Positions 19,761 through 29,260 of a DNA stretch of 64,000 bases are shown in pieces; position 1 is the stretch's first letter, and every line of letters starts with the position of its first letter. Under the pieces are notes generated by a model. It did not search any database and was not told the DNA's origin. It saw only the letters and a list, made by a program, of their open reading frames with translations. Position numbers and translations under genes: made by a program. This DNA is from Shewanella olleyana (lineage in GTDB: Bacteria; Pseudomonadota; Gammaproteobacteria; Enterobacterales; Shewanellaceae), in the NCBI RefSeq assembly GCF_023283825.1, contig NZ_JAKILD010000023.1, positions 1-64,000 on the forward strand, read 5' to 3'.

Positions 19761-20873
19761 ATGAAAAAAGTTAACTCCTTTTCCGAGCGTAATTTTTCTG
19801 ACCGAATTGTCGCTTGGTACGATGTCCATGGCCGTAAGACGCTTCCTTGGCAAATCAATAAAACCCCATACAGAGTATGGATTTCAGAGATCATGCTGCA
19901 GCAAACTCAAGTCGCCACTGTTATCCCATATTATGAAAAGTTCATGGCGAGTTTTCCATCAATTGCAGATTTGGCGAATGCCAGTGAAGATGATGTTTTA
20001 CATCATTGGACAGGTTTAGGTTATTACGCCCGTGCCAGAAACTTACATAAAGCGGCAAAGGTGGTTTGCGACCAACATAATGGCAAGTTCCCAGAGACTT
20101 TAGATGAAGTTATAGCGCTTCCCGGCATTGGCCGCTCAACAGCAGGCGCTATTTTATCCCTTGCTCTTGGCCAGCATCATTCCATTTTAGATGGCAATGT
20201 TAAACGAGTGCTTGCAAGACATGGCGCGATTGCCGGTTGGCCTGGACAAAAAGCAGTTGAACAACAACTGTGGACACTAACTGATTCACTAACGCCCAAA
20301 AATGATGTGCGTAAGTTTAATCAGGCCATGATGGATATTGGTTCAGCAGTTTGTACCCGCAGTAAACCGCGCTGCAATGAATGCCCCGTTGCTATTGATT
20401 GTAAAGCCCAGCTTGCTGGCAAACAAACTGAGTTCCCTGGTAAAAAACCTAAAAAAGCCATTCCAACAAAATCAGCTTGGATGTTAGTAGTAAAACAAAG
20501 TGGTCAAGTGGTATTAAATAAACGTCCACCAGCTGGAATTTGGGGAGGACTTTGGTGCTTTCCACAGTTCGAAACTGAGGCTGAATTAGATGACCATATT
20601 TTATCTGAATTTACAGACAAAAAAATTGTTCATACCAAGGCTGAATGGCTTGCAGGATTTCGGCATACGTTTAGTCATTTCCATTTAGATATTCAACCGA
20701 TATTAATTGATATTGAATCAACACAAGATTTAGCAGAATTTGAATTCTGTGTAATGGAACAAAACCAGACACTCTGGTATAACATACATCATCCAGCTAA
20801 AGTCGGATTAGCCGCAGCAACCGAGCGGATTTTATCTCACTTAGTCGCACTTTCAGCAGCAGATCCTATTTAG
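19761..20873 (+). CDS. mutY: A/G-specific adenine DNA glycosylase
   Basis: Removes adenine mispaired with 8-oxoguanine. The 370-residue protein has [16 protein letters not shown], the helix-hairpin-helix [14 protein letters not shown], the catalytic aspartate in [12 protein letters not shown], the [4Fe-4S] cluster motif with Cx6Cx2Cx5C spacing ([17 protein letters not shown]), and a C-terminal NUDIX-like domain ([17 protein letters not shown]) that recognises 8-oxoG. yggX follows after 20 bases, the standard pairing. Confidence 0.96.
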   Translation: MKKVNSFSERNFSDRIVAWYDVHGRKTLPWQINKTPYRVWISEIMLQQTQVATVIPYYEKFMASFPSIADLANASEDDVLHHWTGLGYYARARNLHKAAKVVCDQHNGKFPETLDEVIALPGIGRSTAGAILSLALGQHHSILDGNVKRVLARHGAIAGWPGQKAVEQQLWTLTDSLTPKNDVRKFNQAMMDIGSAVCTRSKPRCNECPVAIDCKAQLAGKQTEFPGKKPKKAIPTKSAWMLVVKQSGQVVLNKRPPAGIWGGLWCFPQFETEAELDDHILSEFTDKKIVHTKAEWLAGFRHTFSHFHLDIQPILIDIESTQDLAEFEFCVMEQNQTLWYNIHHPAKVGLAAATERILSHLVALSAADPI

Positions 20874-20893
20874 GATCCCGTTAAGGAAACATC

Positions 20894-21172
20894 ATGGCTC
20901 GTAATGTTAATTGCGCATATTTAAATAAAGAAGCTCCAGGTTTAGATTTTCAACTGTATCCAGGAGAAGTTGGCAAGCGAATTTTCGATTCGATCAGTAA
21001 AGAAGCTTGGGGACTTTGGCAGAAAAAACAAACCATGCTAATCAACGAAAATAAGCTCAACATGATGAATGTTGACGATAGAAAGTTCCTTGAAGAGCAA
21101 ATGGTTAACTTTTTATTTGAAGGCAAAGACGTTGAAATTGAAGGTTATGTGCCTCCAACTGAAGACGAATAG
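20894..21172 (+). CDS. yggX: Fe(2+)-trafficking / oxidative damage protection protein YggX
   Basis: A 92-residue protein that limits oxidative damage to Fe-S clusters, such as that of MutY. It begins [20 protein letters not shown] and includes [20 protein letters not shown] and [10 protein letters not shown], all family marks. It is in an operon with mutY. Confidence 0.95.
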   Translation: MARNVNCAYLNKEAPGLDFQLYPGEVGKRIFDSISKEAWGLWQKKQTMLINENKLNMMNVDDRKFLEEQMVNFLFEGKDVEIEGYVPPTEDE

Positions 21173-21274
21173 CTTAAGCTTAATAAACTGACTTCAGTCA
21201 TTTAGCTAGAATACGAGTATTGATCCATTAAGGTTGATACTCGTCTCCCTTTCAAAACAAAGCTCGCCTTTCAC

Positions 21275-21540
21275 TAGGGCCTGTTAATCTTTCAAGGTTA
21301 TTTTTGCAGCGAATTGTTGGCCATTTATACAAGGCAGAGACTTTGTGGTGTAGTTATTCTGCATAAAAATCAATAACGCAGTAAAAATCGCCAACAAACG
21401 CTGCCCAAAGGGCTCGACTAAAAGCGTTTTACTCTTTGTTGGATGAATCTTGCTTAGATGACTAGGCATCAATCCATCCGCCTCAATTAAAACGCTTTTA
21501 TTTCGAGCAAAACTTAACCAGCAAAGATCAACAGGCCCTA
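21275..21540. mobile_element. MITE-like element, copy 1
   Basis: A 266-base element with inverted ends TAGGGCCTGTTAATCTTT and AAAGATCAACAGGCCCTA (one mismatch). It is nearly identical to the element at 42287-42566, including the internal TGCAGCGAATTGTTGGCCAT and TTTACTCTTTGTTGGATG segments. No transposase ORF. The internal TCAATAACGCAGTAAAAATC dyad resembles the core of the element at 31960. Flanks TCAC / ATCAC might include a short target duplication. Confidence 0.8.
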
Positions 21541-21580
21541 ATCACTTTTATTCCTACTCGCATTTATTGATATTTTCCTG

Positions 21581-21661
21581 TATCCAGCAAGATACTTCTC
21601 TATATACAGCAAGGAACTTCTCAATCCAGCAGATACTTCTCTCCATACTGCAAAATACTTT
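21581..21661. repeat. Degenerate tandem repeat of about 20 bp
   Basis: Four units of 19-22 bases: TATCCAGCAAGATACTTCTC, then a 22-base variant from 21601, AATCCAGCAGATACTTCTC, and TCCATACTGCAAAATACTTT. Located between the MITE and the sulfotransferase gene. The remainder (21662-21886) holds no gene that I can support. Confidence 0.6.
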
Positions 21662-21886
21662 CACAAATCGATGCCAAATAACTTAGCTGCATAAACAAGC
21701 TTGAAAGATCTAAAGGTCTAGATAAATTCAGTAAACTTCTAAAAAGTTCCCAAATAAAAATAGAAATTTCATATTCGTGATTTTTCTTATAATTTGAAAA
21801 TAATGCCAGCCCTTTGTTAGCCATACATCGTTTTTTCAATTAGATAGGTCGTATACTCACTGCAATTGTTTCTAAAGAGAATATTC

Positions 21887-23689
21887 ATGGTTAAGCCACT
21901 CATTTACGCTGTATTAGCTGTAAGCCTTAGTTTATCTTTTCAAAATGCTAGTGCCGATCCATTAGGAATGAAACCCATTCCAGTACCTGATGCACCTTTA
22001 GGTTATTTAGTTCATAACCCATATGAAAATGCACCACTTACCGCATTAGTTACATTAAATGGTCATACTATTTCAGATGTTGAAGTGACGGTTCATGCCA
22101 AAGACGAGACAGGTGTGAGCATTCACTATCAAGTCGATGATATGCGTGTCATGAATGAGGGAGGCGTACCCATTTTTGGCCTATACCCTGCTTTAATGAA
22201 TCACTTTACTGTGAACTGGACTGAAAACGGTAAACAGCATAGCCATGACTATCAAATGCTTACACCAGATATTGATATGGGCTTCTCAGAAAGCCAATGG
22301 GCTAAAGCGCCTTTGGTAGAAGTTGAGCATGTCGATGCCGACTTCAAAGACAGATTATATTTTGTTAATTGGACCAACCCAGACGGCAAAACAGGTCAAC
22401 TTGCTCACAATAACCCTGATGCACCTGGCGCATTTTCTTGGGATGGTAAACCTGGTTTTTTCATCATTGATACCGCAGGTGATATCCGCTGGTATTTAAA
22501 CCCTTACACGACCCATGATTCAAAAAGCTTTGAAAATGCGGGTTACGCCATGGGAATGAACGTCACTAAAGATGGCAATATGGTCTGGGTACAGGGCCAA
22601 GGCTGGAAAAAAATGTCGCTCATGGGAAGAATGATTTCAGAGCACAGCTTACCCGGCAACTTTATTGATGCCTCCCATGAAGGTATTGAAGCAGCAAACG
22701 GAAATATCTTCATTCGCGCAGCGGCTAAGGATTATCGCCGCCCAGACGGTAAGTTAGTCAACACTATTCGCGATCAAATCATTGAAGTAGATAACACAGG
22801 TAAGCTAATCGATTACTGGGACTTAAACACGATATTAGATCCCATGCGCGATGACGCCCTGTTATCACTCGATGCCGGCGCTGTTTGTCTCAACATTAAT
22901 GCCGCACAAGCAGGTCATCAAACCACGTTAGAAGACTTACAAAGTGCTCCTTATGGTGACATCCATGGTGTTGAAACGGGCCGTAACTGGATACATGTAA
23001 ATTCAATCGATTACGATCCAAGTGATGACAGTATTATCATCAGCTCTCGCCATCAATCTGCGGTAATAAAAATTGGCCGTGATAAACAAGTTAAGTGGAT
23101 TTTAAGTCCATCGAAAGGTTGGTCTGAAAAGTTTGCCGCTAAACTTTTAACCCCAGTCGATGGCAAAGGCAACCAACTTAATTGTAATGAGAAAGGGCTT
23201 TGCCGCGGCACTGACTTTGATTTCTCTTACACCTCACACACTGCGTATTTAGTGCCTGAAAAAGGTACCTTAACCGTGTTTGATAATGGTGATGGCCGTC
23301 ATTTAGGCCAACCAATGTTTGCTAACGAAAAATACTCACGTTCAGTGGAATACAAAATTGATGAGCAAAATCTAACGGTTGAGCAAGTATGGGAGTACGG
23401 TAAGGACGAGCTTGGTTATAACGGCTATTCGCCTGTGACTTCAATCGTAAAATACCAACAAGATAAAGACAGCATGATGAGCTACTTTGCATCAGCTGGA
23501 TTATTTGGATTAGGCGGTGGTTACGGTAACTTAAAAATGGACGACACCACAGGTAAAGTGCAGTCTATTTTAGTGGAACATCGCTACGGTGAAACCAAAC
23601 CCGCAGTGCGTATTAACATTAACAGCCACGACATGTTTGCCACAGGCTATCGCGCTCAAGTTATCCGCGTTCAAGAGATGTTGAAGTAA
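21887..23689 (+). CDS. assT: Arylsulfate sulfotransferase (AssT family), periplasmic
   Basis: A 600-residue exported enzyme that transfers sulfate groups between phenolic compounds without PAPS. Signal peptide residues 1-24 (LIYAVLAVSLSLSFQNASA). The catalytic region is clear: Cys433 and Cys439 in CNEKGLC, six apart, and His451 in FSYTSHTAYLV, twelve residues after the second cysteine. This is exactly the spacing of the disulphide and active-site histidine of E. coli AssT. HGVETGRNWIHVNSIDYDP and ISSRHQSAVIKI form the propeller core. Start at 21887 follows AAAGAGA; a TTG at 21866 is less likely. No dsbL/dsbI partner genes are adjacent. Confidence 0.9.
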   Translation: MVKPLIYAVLAVSLSLSFQNASADPLGMKPIPVPDAPLGYLVHNPYENAPLTALVTLNGHTISDVEVTVHAKDETGVSIHYQVDDMRVMNEGGVPIFGLYPALMNHFTVNWTENGKQHSHDYQMLTPDIDMGFSESQWAKAPLVEVEHVDADFKDRLYFVNWTNPDGKTGQLAHNNPDAPGAFSWDGKPGFFIIDTAGDIRWYLNPYTTHDSKSFENAGYAMGMNVTKDGNMVWVQGQGWKKMSLMGRMISEHSLPGNFIDASHEGIEAANGNIFIRAAAKDYRRPDGKLVNTIRDQIIEVDNTGKLIDYWDLNTILDPMRDDALLSLDAGAVCLNINAAQAGHQTTLEDLQSAPYGDIHGVETGRNWIHVNSIDYDPSDDSIIISSRHQSAVIKIGRDKQVKWILSPSKGWSEKFAAKLLTPVDGKGNQLNCNEKGLCRGTDFDFSYTSHTAYLVPEKGTLTVFDNGDGRHLGQPMFANEKYSRSVEYKIDEQNLTVEQVWEYGKDELGYNGYSPVTSIVKYQQDKDSMMSYFASAGLFGLGGGYGNLKMDDTTGKVQSILVEHRYGETKPAVRININSHDMFATGYRAQVIRVQEMLK

Positions 23690-23756
23690 CTAGTTAAACA
23701 TAGAAGAGTAAGTTTTTAATAAACACTATTTCTATTTATTATGCGCTAAGTGATTT

Positions 23757-23790
23757 AAAGCCCTGCAAATAATTTGTGGGGCTTTATTGT
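23757..23790 (+). terminator. Terminator after assT
   Basis: Stem AAAGCCC / GGGCTTT extended by inner pairs CAAAT / ATTTG, followed by ATTGTT. It lies about 70 bases after the stop. Confidence 0.75.
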
Positions 23791-23954
23791 TAGCACTCTC
23801 TTAGTGCTCTAAGCCAATGTCCTTCTGTTATAAATCACGCAACATAGGCTTCTTCTTACTTATATACCCCCAATCAAATACAGCTAAAACAGCCTCTCAC
23901 AAGCCACTAAAGCCTGTTTCAATTTGAATCTGAATTAAATTAACACTGGTCAAA

Positions 23955-23970
23955 AAATGATTAATCATTT
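23955..23970. promoter_or_regulatory. 16-bp perfect palindrome upstream of the GPH transporter gene
   Basis: AAATGATTAATCATTT is its own reverse complement. It lies 16 bases before the LacI-type operator at 23986. It could be a second regulator site, or chance in AT-rich DNA. Confidence 0.4.
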
Positions 23971-23985
23971 ACATTCTAATAACAA

Positions 23986-23999
23986 TGTAAGCGCTTACA
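23986..23999. promoter_or_regulatory. LacI-family operator upstream of the GPH-GH94 unit
   Basis: TGTAAGCGCTTACA is a perfect 14-bp palindrome with the central CG typical of LacI-family operators. It lies about 95 bases before the transporter start. No regulator gene is adjacent, so the cognate repressor must be elsewhere. It differs from the NagR sites in this window. Confidence 0.7.
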
Positions 24000-24094
24000 C
24001 TAATTGTAGATTAAAAATAATTATAAAAATCAGTTAGCTGTAAAGTTGCCATAAATACCAAATTTGGATGGAATCAACCAAGGTAATAATAACA

Positions 24095-25495
24095 ATGGCT
24101 CAAGAACCTAAAACCTCATCAGCAACACTTCTATCTGAAAAGTTATCGTTAAAGGAAAAAGTGGGTTATGCCCTTGGGGATGTAGCATCTAACTTTTACT
24201 GGCGAGTATTCGATGTTTTTCTTTTCATTTTTTATACCGATGTTTTTGGTATTTCAGCTGCCGCTGTCGGCACCATGATGTTAGTCACGCGGATTATTGA
24301 TGCCGTTTCAGATCCTTTAATGGGCGCATTGGCTGATAGAACATCTACTCGTTTCGGTAAGTTCAGGCCTTACCTGTTACTGGGCATATTACCCATAGCT
24401 GCAGCTGGCGTACTTACCTTTACAGTCCCTGATTTAGGCGATGATGGAAAACTCATTTGGGCTTACGGCACATATATATTTATGATGCTTGCTTATACCT
24501 TCATTAATGTCCCATATGGTGCATTACTTGGTGTTGTTACATCCGATAGTCAAGAGCGCACCACCTTAACCAGTTTTAGATTTATTGGTGCTTTTTCGGG
24601 CGGTACTTTAGTCGCTTATATGACACCTGAGCTCGTTAACCTTTTAGGTAACGGCAATGAAGCCCTAGGCTGGCAAATGACAATGGGTTGCTACGGTTTA
24701 ATTTCGGCTGTGTTGTTCACCCTCACCTTTTTAGCCACTAAAGAACGTATTGCACCGCCGAAAAATCAGCAAACCAGTATCAAGCAAGACATCATGGATT
24801 TAACCAAGAATAAACCCTGGCTTATCTTGTTTTCGCTGGCGCTCATTATCATGTTCACCATTACACTTCGAGCGAGCACGGGAACGTTCTATTTTAAATA
24901 TTACGTTGGCCGAGAAGACTTAATTGGCACCTTTACCGCGGTTTATATGATTTCACTCGCCATAGGCGCCGCTTCTACACCATTACTAAGCCGCTACTTT
25001 GATAAACGCAGTTTATTGATTGGTTTAATGAGTCTGGTTGCCATTTTCTCGGCAGGGTTTTATTTCATTCCAGCAAATAATTTAACCCTAATGTTTATTA
25101 TGCAGGCGTTAATCGGTTTCTGCTTAGGCCCTAAATCACCATTGGTTTTCTCAATGTACGCCGATACCGCTGATTACTCTCAATATAAAAATGGTCGCCG
25201 AGCAACTGCAATGATTTTCTCTGCAGCGGCTTTCTCGCAAAAGTTAGGTGGAGCATTTGCAGGAGCAATGATTGGTTGCCTGTTATCTTCCATGGGGTAT
25301 GTGGCCAATCAACAGCAATCGCCAGATTCATTAATGGGCATATTACTGCTCAATACCCTCATACCTGCAGCATTTGCATTAATCGCGGTATGGGTCGTCA
25401 AGCATTACAGCTTAGATGAACAGACAATGCAGCAAATCAATCAAAGCTTATATTCAACTAAGTCTAACGTTAGTACTACACCAGTTCAGGGTTAA
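24095..25495 (+). CDS. GPH-family sugar:cation symporter
   Basis: A membrane transporter of the glycoside-pentoside-hexuronide (MelB/XylP-like) group of the major facilitator superfamily, with about 12 hydrophobic segments. Family marks: KVGYALGDVASNFYW near the start, FYTDVFGISAAAVGTMML, RIIDAVSDPLMGALADRT followed by RFGKFRPYLL, and the NVPYGALLGVVTSD segment. I prefer the ATG at 24095; an in-frame ATG at 24068 adds nine residues, and neither has a perfect ribosome binding site. The GH94 gene starts five bases after its stop, so the transporter probably imports the beta-glycoside that the phosphorylase splits. Confidence 0.88.
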   Translation: MAQEPKTSSATLLSEKLSLKEKVGYALGDVASNFYWRVFDVFLFIFYTDVFGISAAAVGTMMLVTRIIDAVSDPLMGALADRTSTRFGKFRPYLLLGILPIAAAGVLTFTVPDLGDDGKLIWAYGTYIFMMLAYTFINVPYGALLGVVTSDSQERTTLTSFRFIGAFSGGTLVAYMTPELVNLLGNGNEALGWQMTMGCYGLISAVLFTLTFLATKERIAPPKNQQTSIKQDIMDLTKNKPWLILFSLALIIMFTITLRASTGTFYFKYYVGREDLIGTFTAVYMISLAIGAASTPLLSRYFDKRSLLIGLMSLVAIFSAGFYFIPANNLTLMFIMQALIGFCLGPKSPLVFSMYADTADYSQYKNGRRATAMIFSAAAFSQKLGGAFAGAMIGCLLSSMGYVANQQQSPDSLMGILLLNTLIPAAFALIAVWVVKHYSLDEQTMQQINQSLYSTKSNVSTTPVQG

Positions 25496-25499
25496 GATA

Positions 25500-27917
25500 G
25501 TGATCACTTACAATCAACAAAATGGCGCAGTAACGCTAAATTGCCCAATCAGTATGCCAAATGCTTGTGGATTTTTGTGGAACAAAAACATGATGATTCA
25601 AATGAATTGTCGTGGATATGCTGTCGCGCAATTTATGCAACCTGAGCCAGCAAAATATGCCCATGGCCCTGCCCTTGAAGCTAAAACATTCATGCAGCCT
25701 GAACATGCCTATTTTAGTCATCATCCAGGGCGTTTTTTTTATATCAAAGATAACCATACAGGGGAGTTTTTCTCATTACCTTACGTGCCTGTTAAACAAA
25801 AACCGACAAGCTTTGAGTTTATCGCCGCTAAAAATAAAATCAGCTGGAAAGTAACTCACTTAAACCTAACCTGTGAATTAAGCTTATCGCTTACGACAAA
25901 CGATACCGCCGAGCTATGGCTGTTATCGGTTATCAATCATGATGAAACAACTCGTGATTTAAGTATCTACAGTTACTTCCCTGTGGGATATATGTCATGG
26001 ATGAATCAATCGGCGCGATTTGATAATGAGCTAAATGCAATTTTATGCGAGTCAGTAACGCCTTATCAAAAAGTTGACCAATATTTCACTCAGCAAAATT
26101 TTAAAGACAGCACTGTATTTTTAAGTGATAGAAAGCCTGTCAGTTACGAAACTCGGCAATCTATTTTTGAAGGCGAAGGCGGATTAAACAATCCAGATGC
26201 GATTAAAAAACCAAACCTTGCTTCGCAACCTGCTCATTACCAAACTCCAGCTGCGATAATGCAGTTTGACCTTACCCTAGCACCTAACGAATCAAGTGAA
26301 ACCAATTTTGTGTTTGCGCCAGTAAAAGATGCTAAAGAAGCCGCCATGCTTAAGCAAAAGTACTTAGCTTCTCCTCAAACACTCAAAAATGCTAAACAGG
26401 ATTATCAAGATTATATCGCTCAAGCTGACAATCAGCTTCATATTAAAACAGGTACTCAAGCGTTTGATAACTTTGTAAATCACTGGCTCCCCAGACAGGT
26501 GTTTTACCATGGTGATGTTAATCGCTTAAGTACCGACCCTCAAACCCGTAATTACCTGCAAGATGCCATGGGGATGATGTATATCGCCCCAGATAAAACC
26601 AAGGCTGCATTTATTAAAGCGCTTTCGCAGCAGCACGCTAATGGAGAAATGCCTGATGGAATTTTGCTTAATGCGGACTCAGAACTTAAATACATAAACC
26701 AAATCCCTCATACCGATCATTGTGTGTGGCTGGTGATTTGCATTGAAGCTTACTTAAATGAAACAGGTGACTATGAGTTTCTTAAGCAACTTGTGACTTT
26801 TGCACCAGTCAAAACAACTGCAATAGAAAACGGCGCTCAGTTAGAAGCTGGAACTGCCACTGTTTTTGAGCACATTAACCTTGCATTAGATTTCCTGTGG
26901 TCACAGCGTGATGACAGAGGATTAAATTATATCAATCAAGGTGATTGGTGCGATCCAATGAATATGGTGGGCTATAAAGGCATTGGTGTATCAAGCTGGC
27001 TAAGTCTAGCAAGTGCATACAGTATGAAGTTATGGGCTCAAGTAAATGACTCTATAGACAATAAAGCCCAAAGCGAGAAATGGTTACTTAAGGCAAATAA
27101 GCTCAATCAAGACGTCAATCAACACTGCTGGGATGGTGAGTGGTTTGCCCGTGGTATTACCGATGCCGGAAATTGCTTTGGAGTTAGTAATGATATTGAA
27201 GGTCGGATTTATCTAAATCCTCAAAGTTTTTCAATGCTGTCTGGGGCAATTAGCGACAAGCAATGGCAATCAATGCAATATCAAATCAAGCAGCAACTAC
27301 AAACCCCTTTTGGAATGATGATGCTGGCGCCAAGTTACACTCACATGCACGAAGAAGTGGGACGATTAACTCAAAAATTTCCAGGAACCGCTGAAAATGG
27401 ATCTGTTTATAACCACGCAGGGGCATTTTATATCTATGCGCTATTTGAACGTGAAGAAACTGAAGTGGCCTTTGAGTTATTGCACACCATGATTTGCGCC
27501 CAATCAGATGAAGATGCTCTTGCACGTGGGCAACTGCCTGTATTTATCCCTAATTATTATCGCGGAGCTTACTTTCAATATCCTGGCGACGCAGGCAAAT
27601 CGAGTCAATTATTTAATACTGGCACTGTGGCTTGGATTTATCGCATTGTCATTGAACAATTAGTGGGACTCAAAGGTGTTAAAGATGGCCTTAAAATTCT
27701 GCCTCAGTTGCCTAAAGCTTGGGATAACATCAGCGTAAAACGCCAATTCAGACAAGCGAGCATTAAATTAGATGTTCTGAGAGCCAGCGATATTGATGAG
27801 CAACAAGTCTATGTTGATAATAAGCAGCTTATTAAAAATAGTCGCTATGAATTCGTGCTTCCAGTTGAAGCCAATACTGAGTACAACATCAAGGTATTAT
27901 TGCCTATTCATTTATAG
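25500..27917 (+). CDS. GH94-family glycoside phosphorylase
   Basis: An 805-residue cytoplasmic protein of glycoside hydrolase family 94, enzymes that split beta-glucosides with phosphate to give a sugar 1-phosphate. It has an N-terminal beta-sandwich (YFSHHPGRFFYIKDNHTGEF), a linker, and an (alpha/alpha)6 catalytic barrel with RNYLQDAMGMMYI, PHTDHCVWLV and INQGDWCDPMNM near residue 482. There the GDW aspartate corresponds to the usual general acid. I start it at the GTG at 25500, directly after the transporter stop; the longer frame from 25416 would overlap that gene. The sugar specificity cannot be read from sequence: cellobiose, cellobionic acid, chitobiose or laminaribiose are all possible. 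Confidence 0.85.
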   Translation: MITYNQQNGAVTLNCPISMPNACGFLWNKNMMIQMNCRGYAVAQFMQPEPAKYAHGPALEAKTFMQPEHAYFSHHPGRFFYIKDNHTGEFFSLPYVPVKQKPTSFEFIAAKNKISWKVTHLNLTCELSLSLTTNDTAELWLLSVINHDETTRDLSIYSYFPVGYMSWMNQSARFDNELNAILCESVTPYQKVDQYFTQQNFKDSTVFLSDRKPVSYETRQSIFEGEGGLNNPDAIKKPNLASQPAHYQTPAAIMQFDLTLAPNESSETNFVFAPVKDAKEAAMLKQKYLASPQTLKNAKQDYQDYIAQADNQLHIKTGTQAFDNFVNHWLPRQVFYHGDVNRLSTDPQTRNYLQDAMGMMYIAPDKTKAAFIKALSQQHANGEMPDGILLNADSELKYINQIPHTDHCVWLVICIEAYLNETGDYEFLKQLVTFAPVKTTAIENGAQLEAGTATVFEHINLALDFLWSQRDDRGLNYINQGDWCDPMNMVGYKGIGVSSWLSLASAYSMKLWAQVNDSIDNKAQSEKWLLKANKLNQDVNQHCWDGEWFARGITDAGNCFGVSNDIEGRIYLNPQSFSMLSGAISDKQWQSMQYQIKQQLQTPFGMMMLAPSYTHMHEEVGRLTQKFPGTAENGSVYNHAGAFYIYALFEREETEVAFELLHTMICAQSDEDALARGQLPVFIPNYYRGAYFQYPGDAGKSSQLFNTGTVAWIYRIVIEQLVGLKGVKDGLKILPQLPKAWDNISVKRQFRQASIKLDVLRASDIDEQQVYVDNKQLIKNSRYEFVLPVEANTEYNIKVLLPIHL

Positions 27918-28022
27918 CACCAAATAATAGCAATGATTTATAGAAGCAACTGGATTGGCAAGCATTAGTTTAGTAATAAACCAAATTGCAGATTTTAAAT
28001 CGTTATCTATTAGTCTTGATTG

Positions 28023-28102
28023 TTTAGTGGTCATTTTTAGTGAATATTATTTAGTGGTCATTTCTAGTGAACTTTTTTAGTGACCATTTTTAGTGAACAT
28101 AG
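28023..28102. repeat. Three-copy 27-bp tandem repeat
   Basis: Three units of 26-27 bases, each beginning TTTAGTG, then GTCATTT or ACCATTT, then TAGTGAA. They lie between the GH94 gene and the CBM9-like gene (gap 27918-28254). Within each unit TTAGTG / TAGTGAA is repeated, giving a half-period of about 14 bases. No other feature was seen in this gap. Confidence 0.65.
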
Positions 28103-28254
28103 TTTATTCGTAATAGTTCTTATGGCTCATTTGTCATATTCAAGTAAGCTAATGCCAATATGAAATGAATGATATAAAGCTTGGATAATATACACAGCAA
28201 TATGAACTCACTTTCTAAGCAGCGACAAAGATTAAATTGGGAGCAAAACACACT

Positions 28255-29121
28255 ATGGATTGGTTTAATAAACAGTTTTCTGCTGAAATTAAGACCGAAG
28301 ACTTACCACGTAAGAATAAAGCAAAAATAATCTCAGCTTTGACAATGACAGCTGTAATATCATCAGCCGTTATTGCTGCAGACATTCAAGCGCCTCTAAA
28401 TCAAGACGAGCATCAAGAGCATATTCATCCAATCATCGAAGTAAACTACGCAAACGCTAAACTCAATATTGACGGTATGCCAAATGAAGTTGACTGGCAA
28501 CAAGCCAAATGGCATCCGATTGATCAAATGATCATTGGCACAGAAATTTCGGCAGATGACTTCAGCGGTCAATTCAAATTATTGTGGCGTGAGAACAAGC
28601 TCTTTTTACTCACTGAAGTCATAGATGATGTCATGTTTGATCAAACTGCAGATCCAACCGTGCTTTATTGGGATGATGACACTGTAGAAGTTTTTTTAGA
28701 TGAAGACGCATCTGGTGGAGAACACCAATACTCACACAATGCTTTTGCGTATCATGTTGCGCTCGATAAACAAGTTGCAGATTTCTCAACACTTAAACAA
28801 GCAACTACATTTAACGACCATATCGACACCAAATGGAGCCGCGATCCTGTTAATCCCAAAATAATAAACTGGGAAATGGCTATAAACATTTTCCCTGAAA
28901 ATTATAATGATAGCTTAACAGGGTTTGATCCTAAACAAGTTTCACCAGTCACTCTAACGGCAGGAAAAGTCATGGGATTCATGCTTGCCTATTGCGATAA
29001 TGACCGCTCTCAAACTCGAGAAAACTTTATTGGTTCTCACCCTATAAAACCCATTGATGGCGACATGAACCGCGGTTATAAAGATGCGAATGTGTTTGGC
29101 AAAATAAAACTGATTAAGTAA
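28255..29121 (+). CDS. Secreted CBM9/DOMON-like carbohydrate-binding protein
   Basis: A 288-residue protein with a basic N-terminus of about 28 residues followed by a hydrophobic stretch (IISALTMTAVISSAVIAA), read as a signal peptide with a long n-region. The rest matches the type 9 carbohydrate-binding module fold: KLNIDGMPNEVDWQQAKWHPI, LLWRENKLFLLTEVIDDVM, the WDDDTVEVFLDEDASGGEH motif and INWEMAINIFPE. It probably binds sugars at the cell surface or in the periplasm. It lies 337 bases after the GH94 gene in the same direction, so a link to that unit is plausible but unproven. Start at 28255 follows GGGAG; a TTG at 28237 is less likely. Confidence 0.78.
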   Translation: MDWFNKQFSAEIKTEDLPRKNKAKIISALTMTAVISSAVIAADIQAPLNQDEHQEHIHPIIEVNYANAKLNIDGMPNEVDWQQAKWHPIDQMIIGTEISADDFSGQFKLLWRENKLFLLTEVIDDVMFDQTADPTVLYWDDDTVEVFLDEDASGGEHQYSHNAFAYHVALDKQVADFSTLKQATTFNDHIDTKWSRDPVNPKIINWEMAINIFPENYNDSLTGFDPKQVSPVTLTAGKVMGFMLAYCDNDRSQTRENFIGSHPIKPIDGDMNRGYKDANVFGKIKLIK

Positions 29122-29164
29122 AGACAAAGCACATCAGCTGAGATAGAAGAATATTGAGATAAAG

Positions 29165-29213
29165 AATGCCGCAAGCTATTACCTGATAAAGGTAAATACT
29201 CGCGGCATTTTAT
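29165..29213. terminator. Bidirectional terminator between the CBM9 gene and yceI
   Basis: Outer arms AATGCCGC and GCGGCATT (complementary), with inner TTACC / GGTAA pairing and a TTTATTT tail. Placed between convergent genes. Confidence 0.75.
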
Positions 29214-29260
29214 TTAAGCTGTTATTTTCCTATTAAAATCGGAAAATGACTAAATCAACG

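Noticed and set aside
25416..25499. Longer N-terminus of the GH94 phosphorylase
   Set aside because: It lies inside the transporter gene in another frame. The GTG at 25500 fits the operon spacing.
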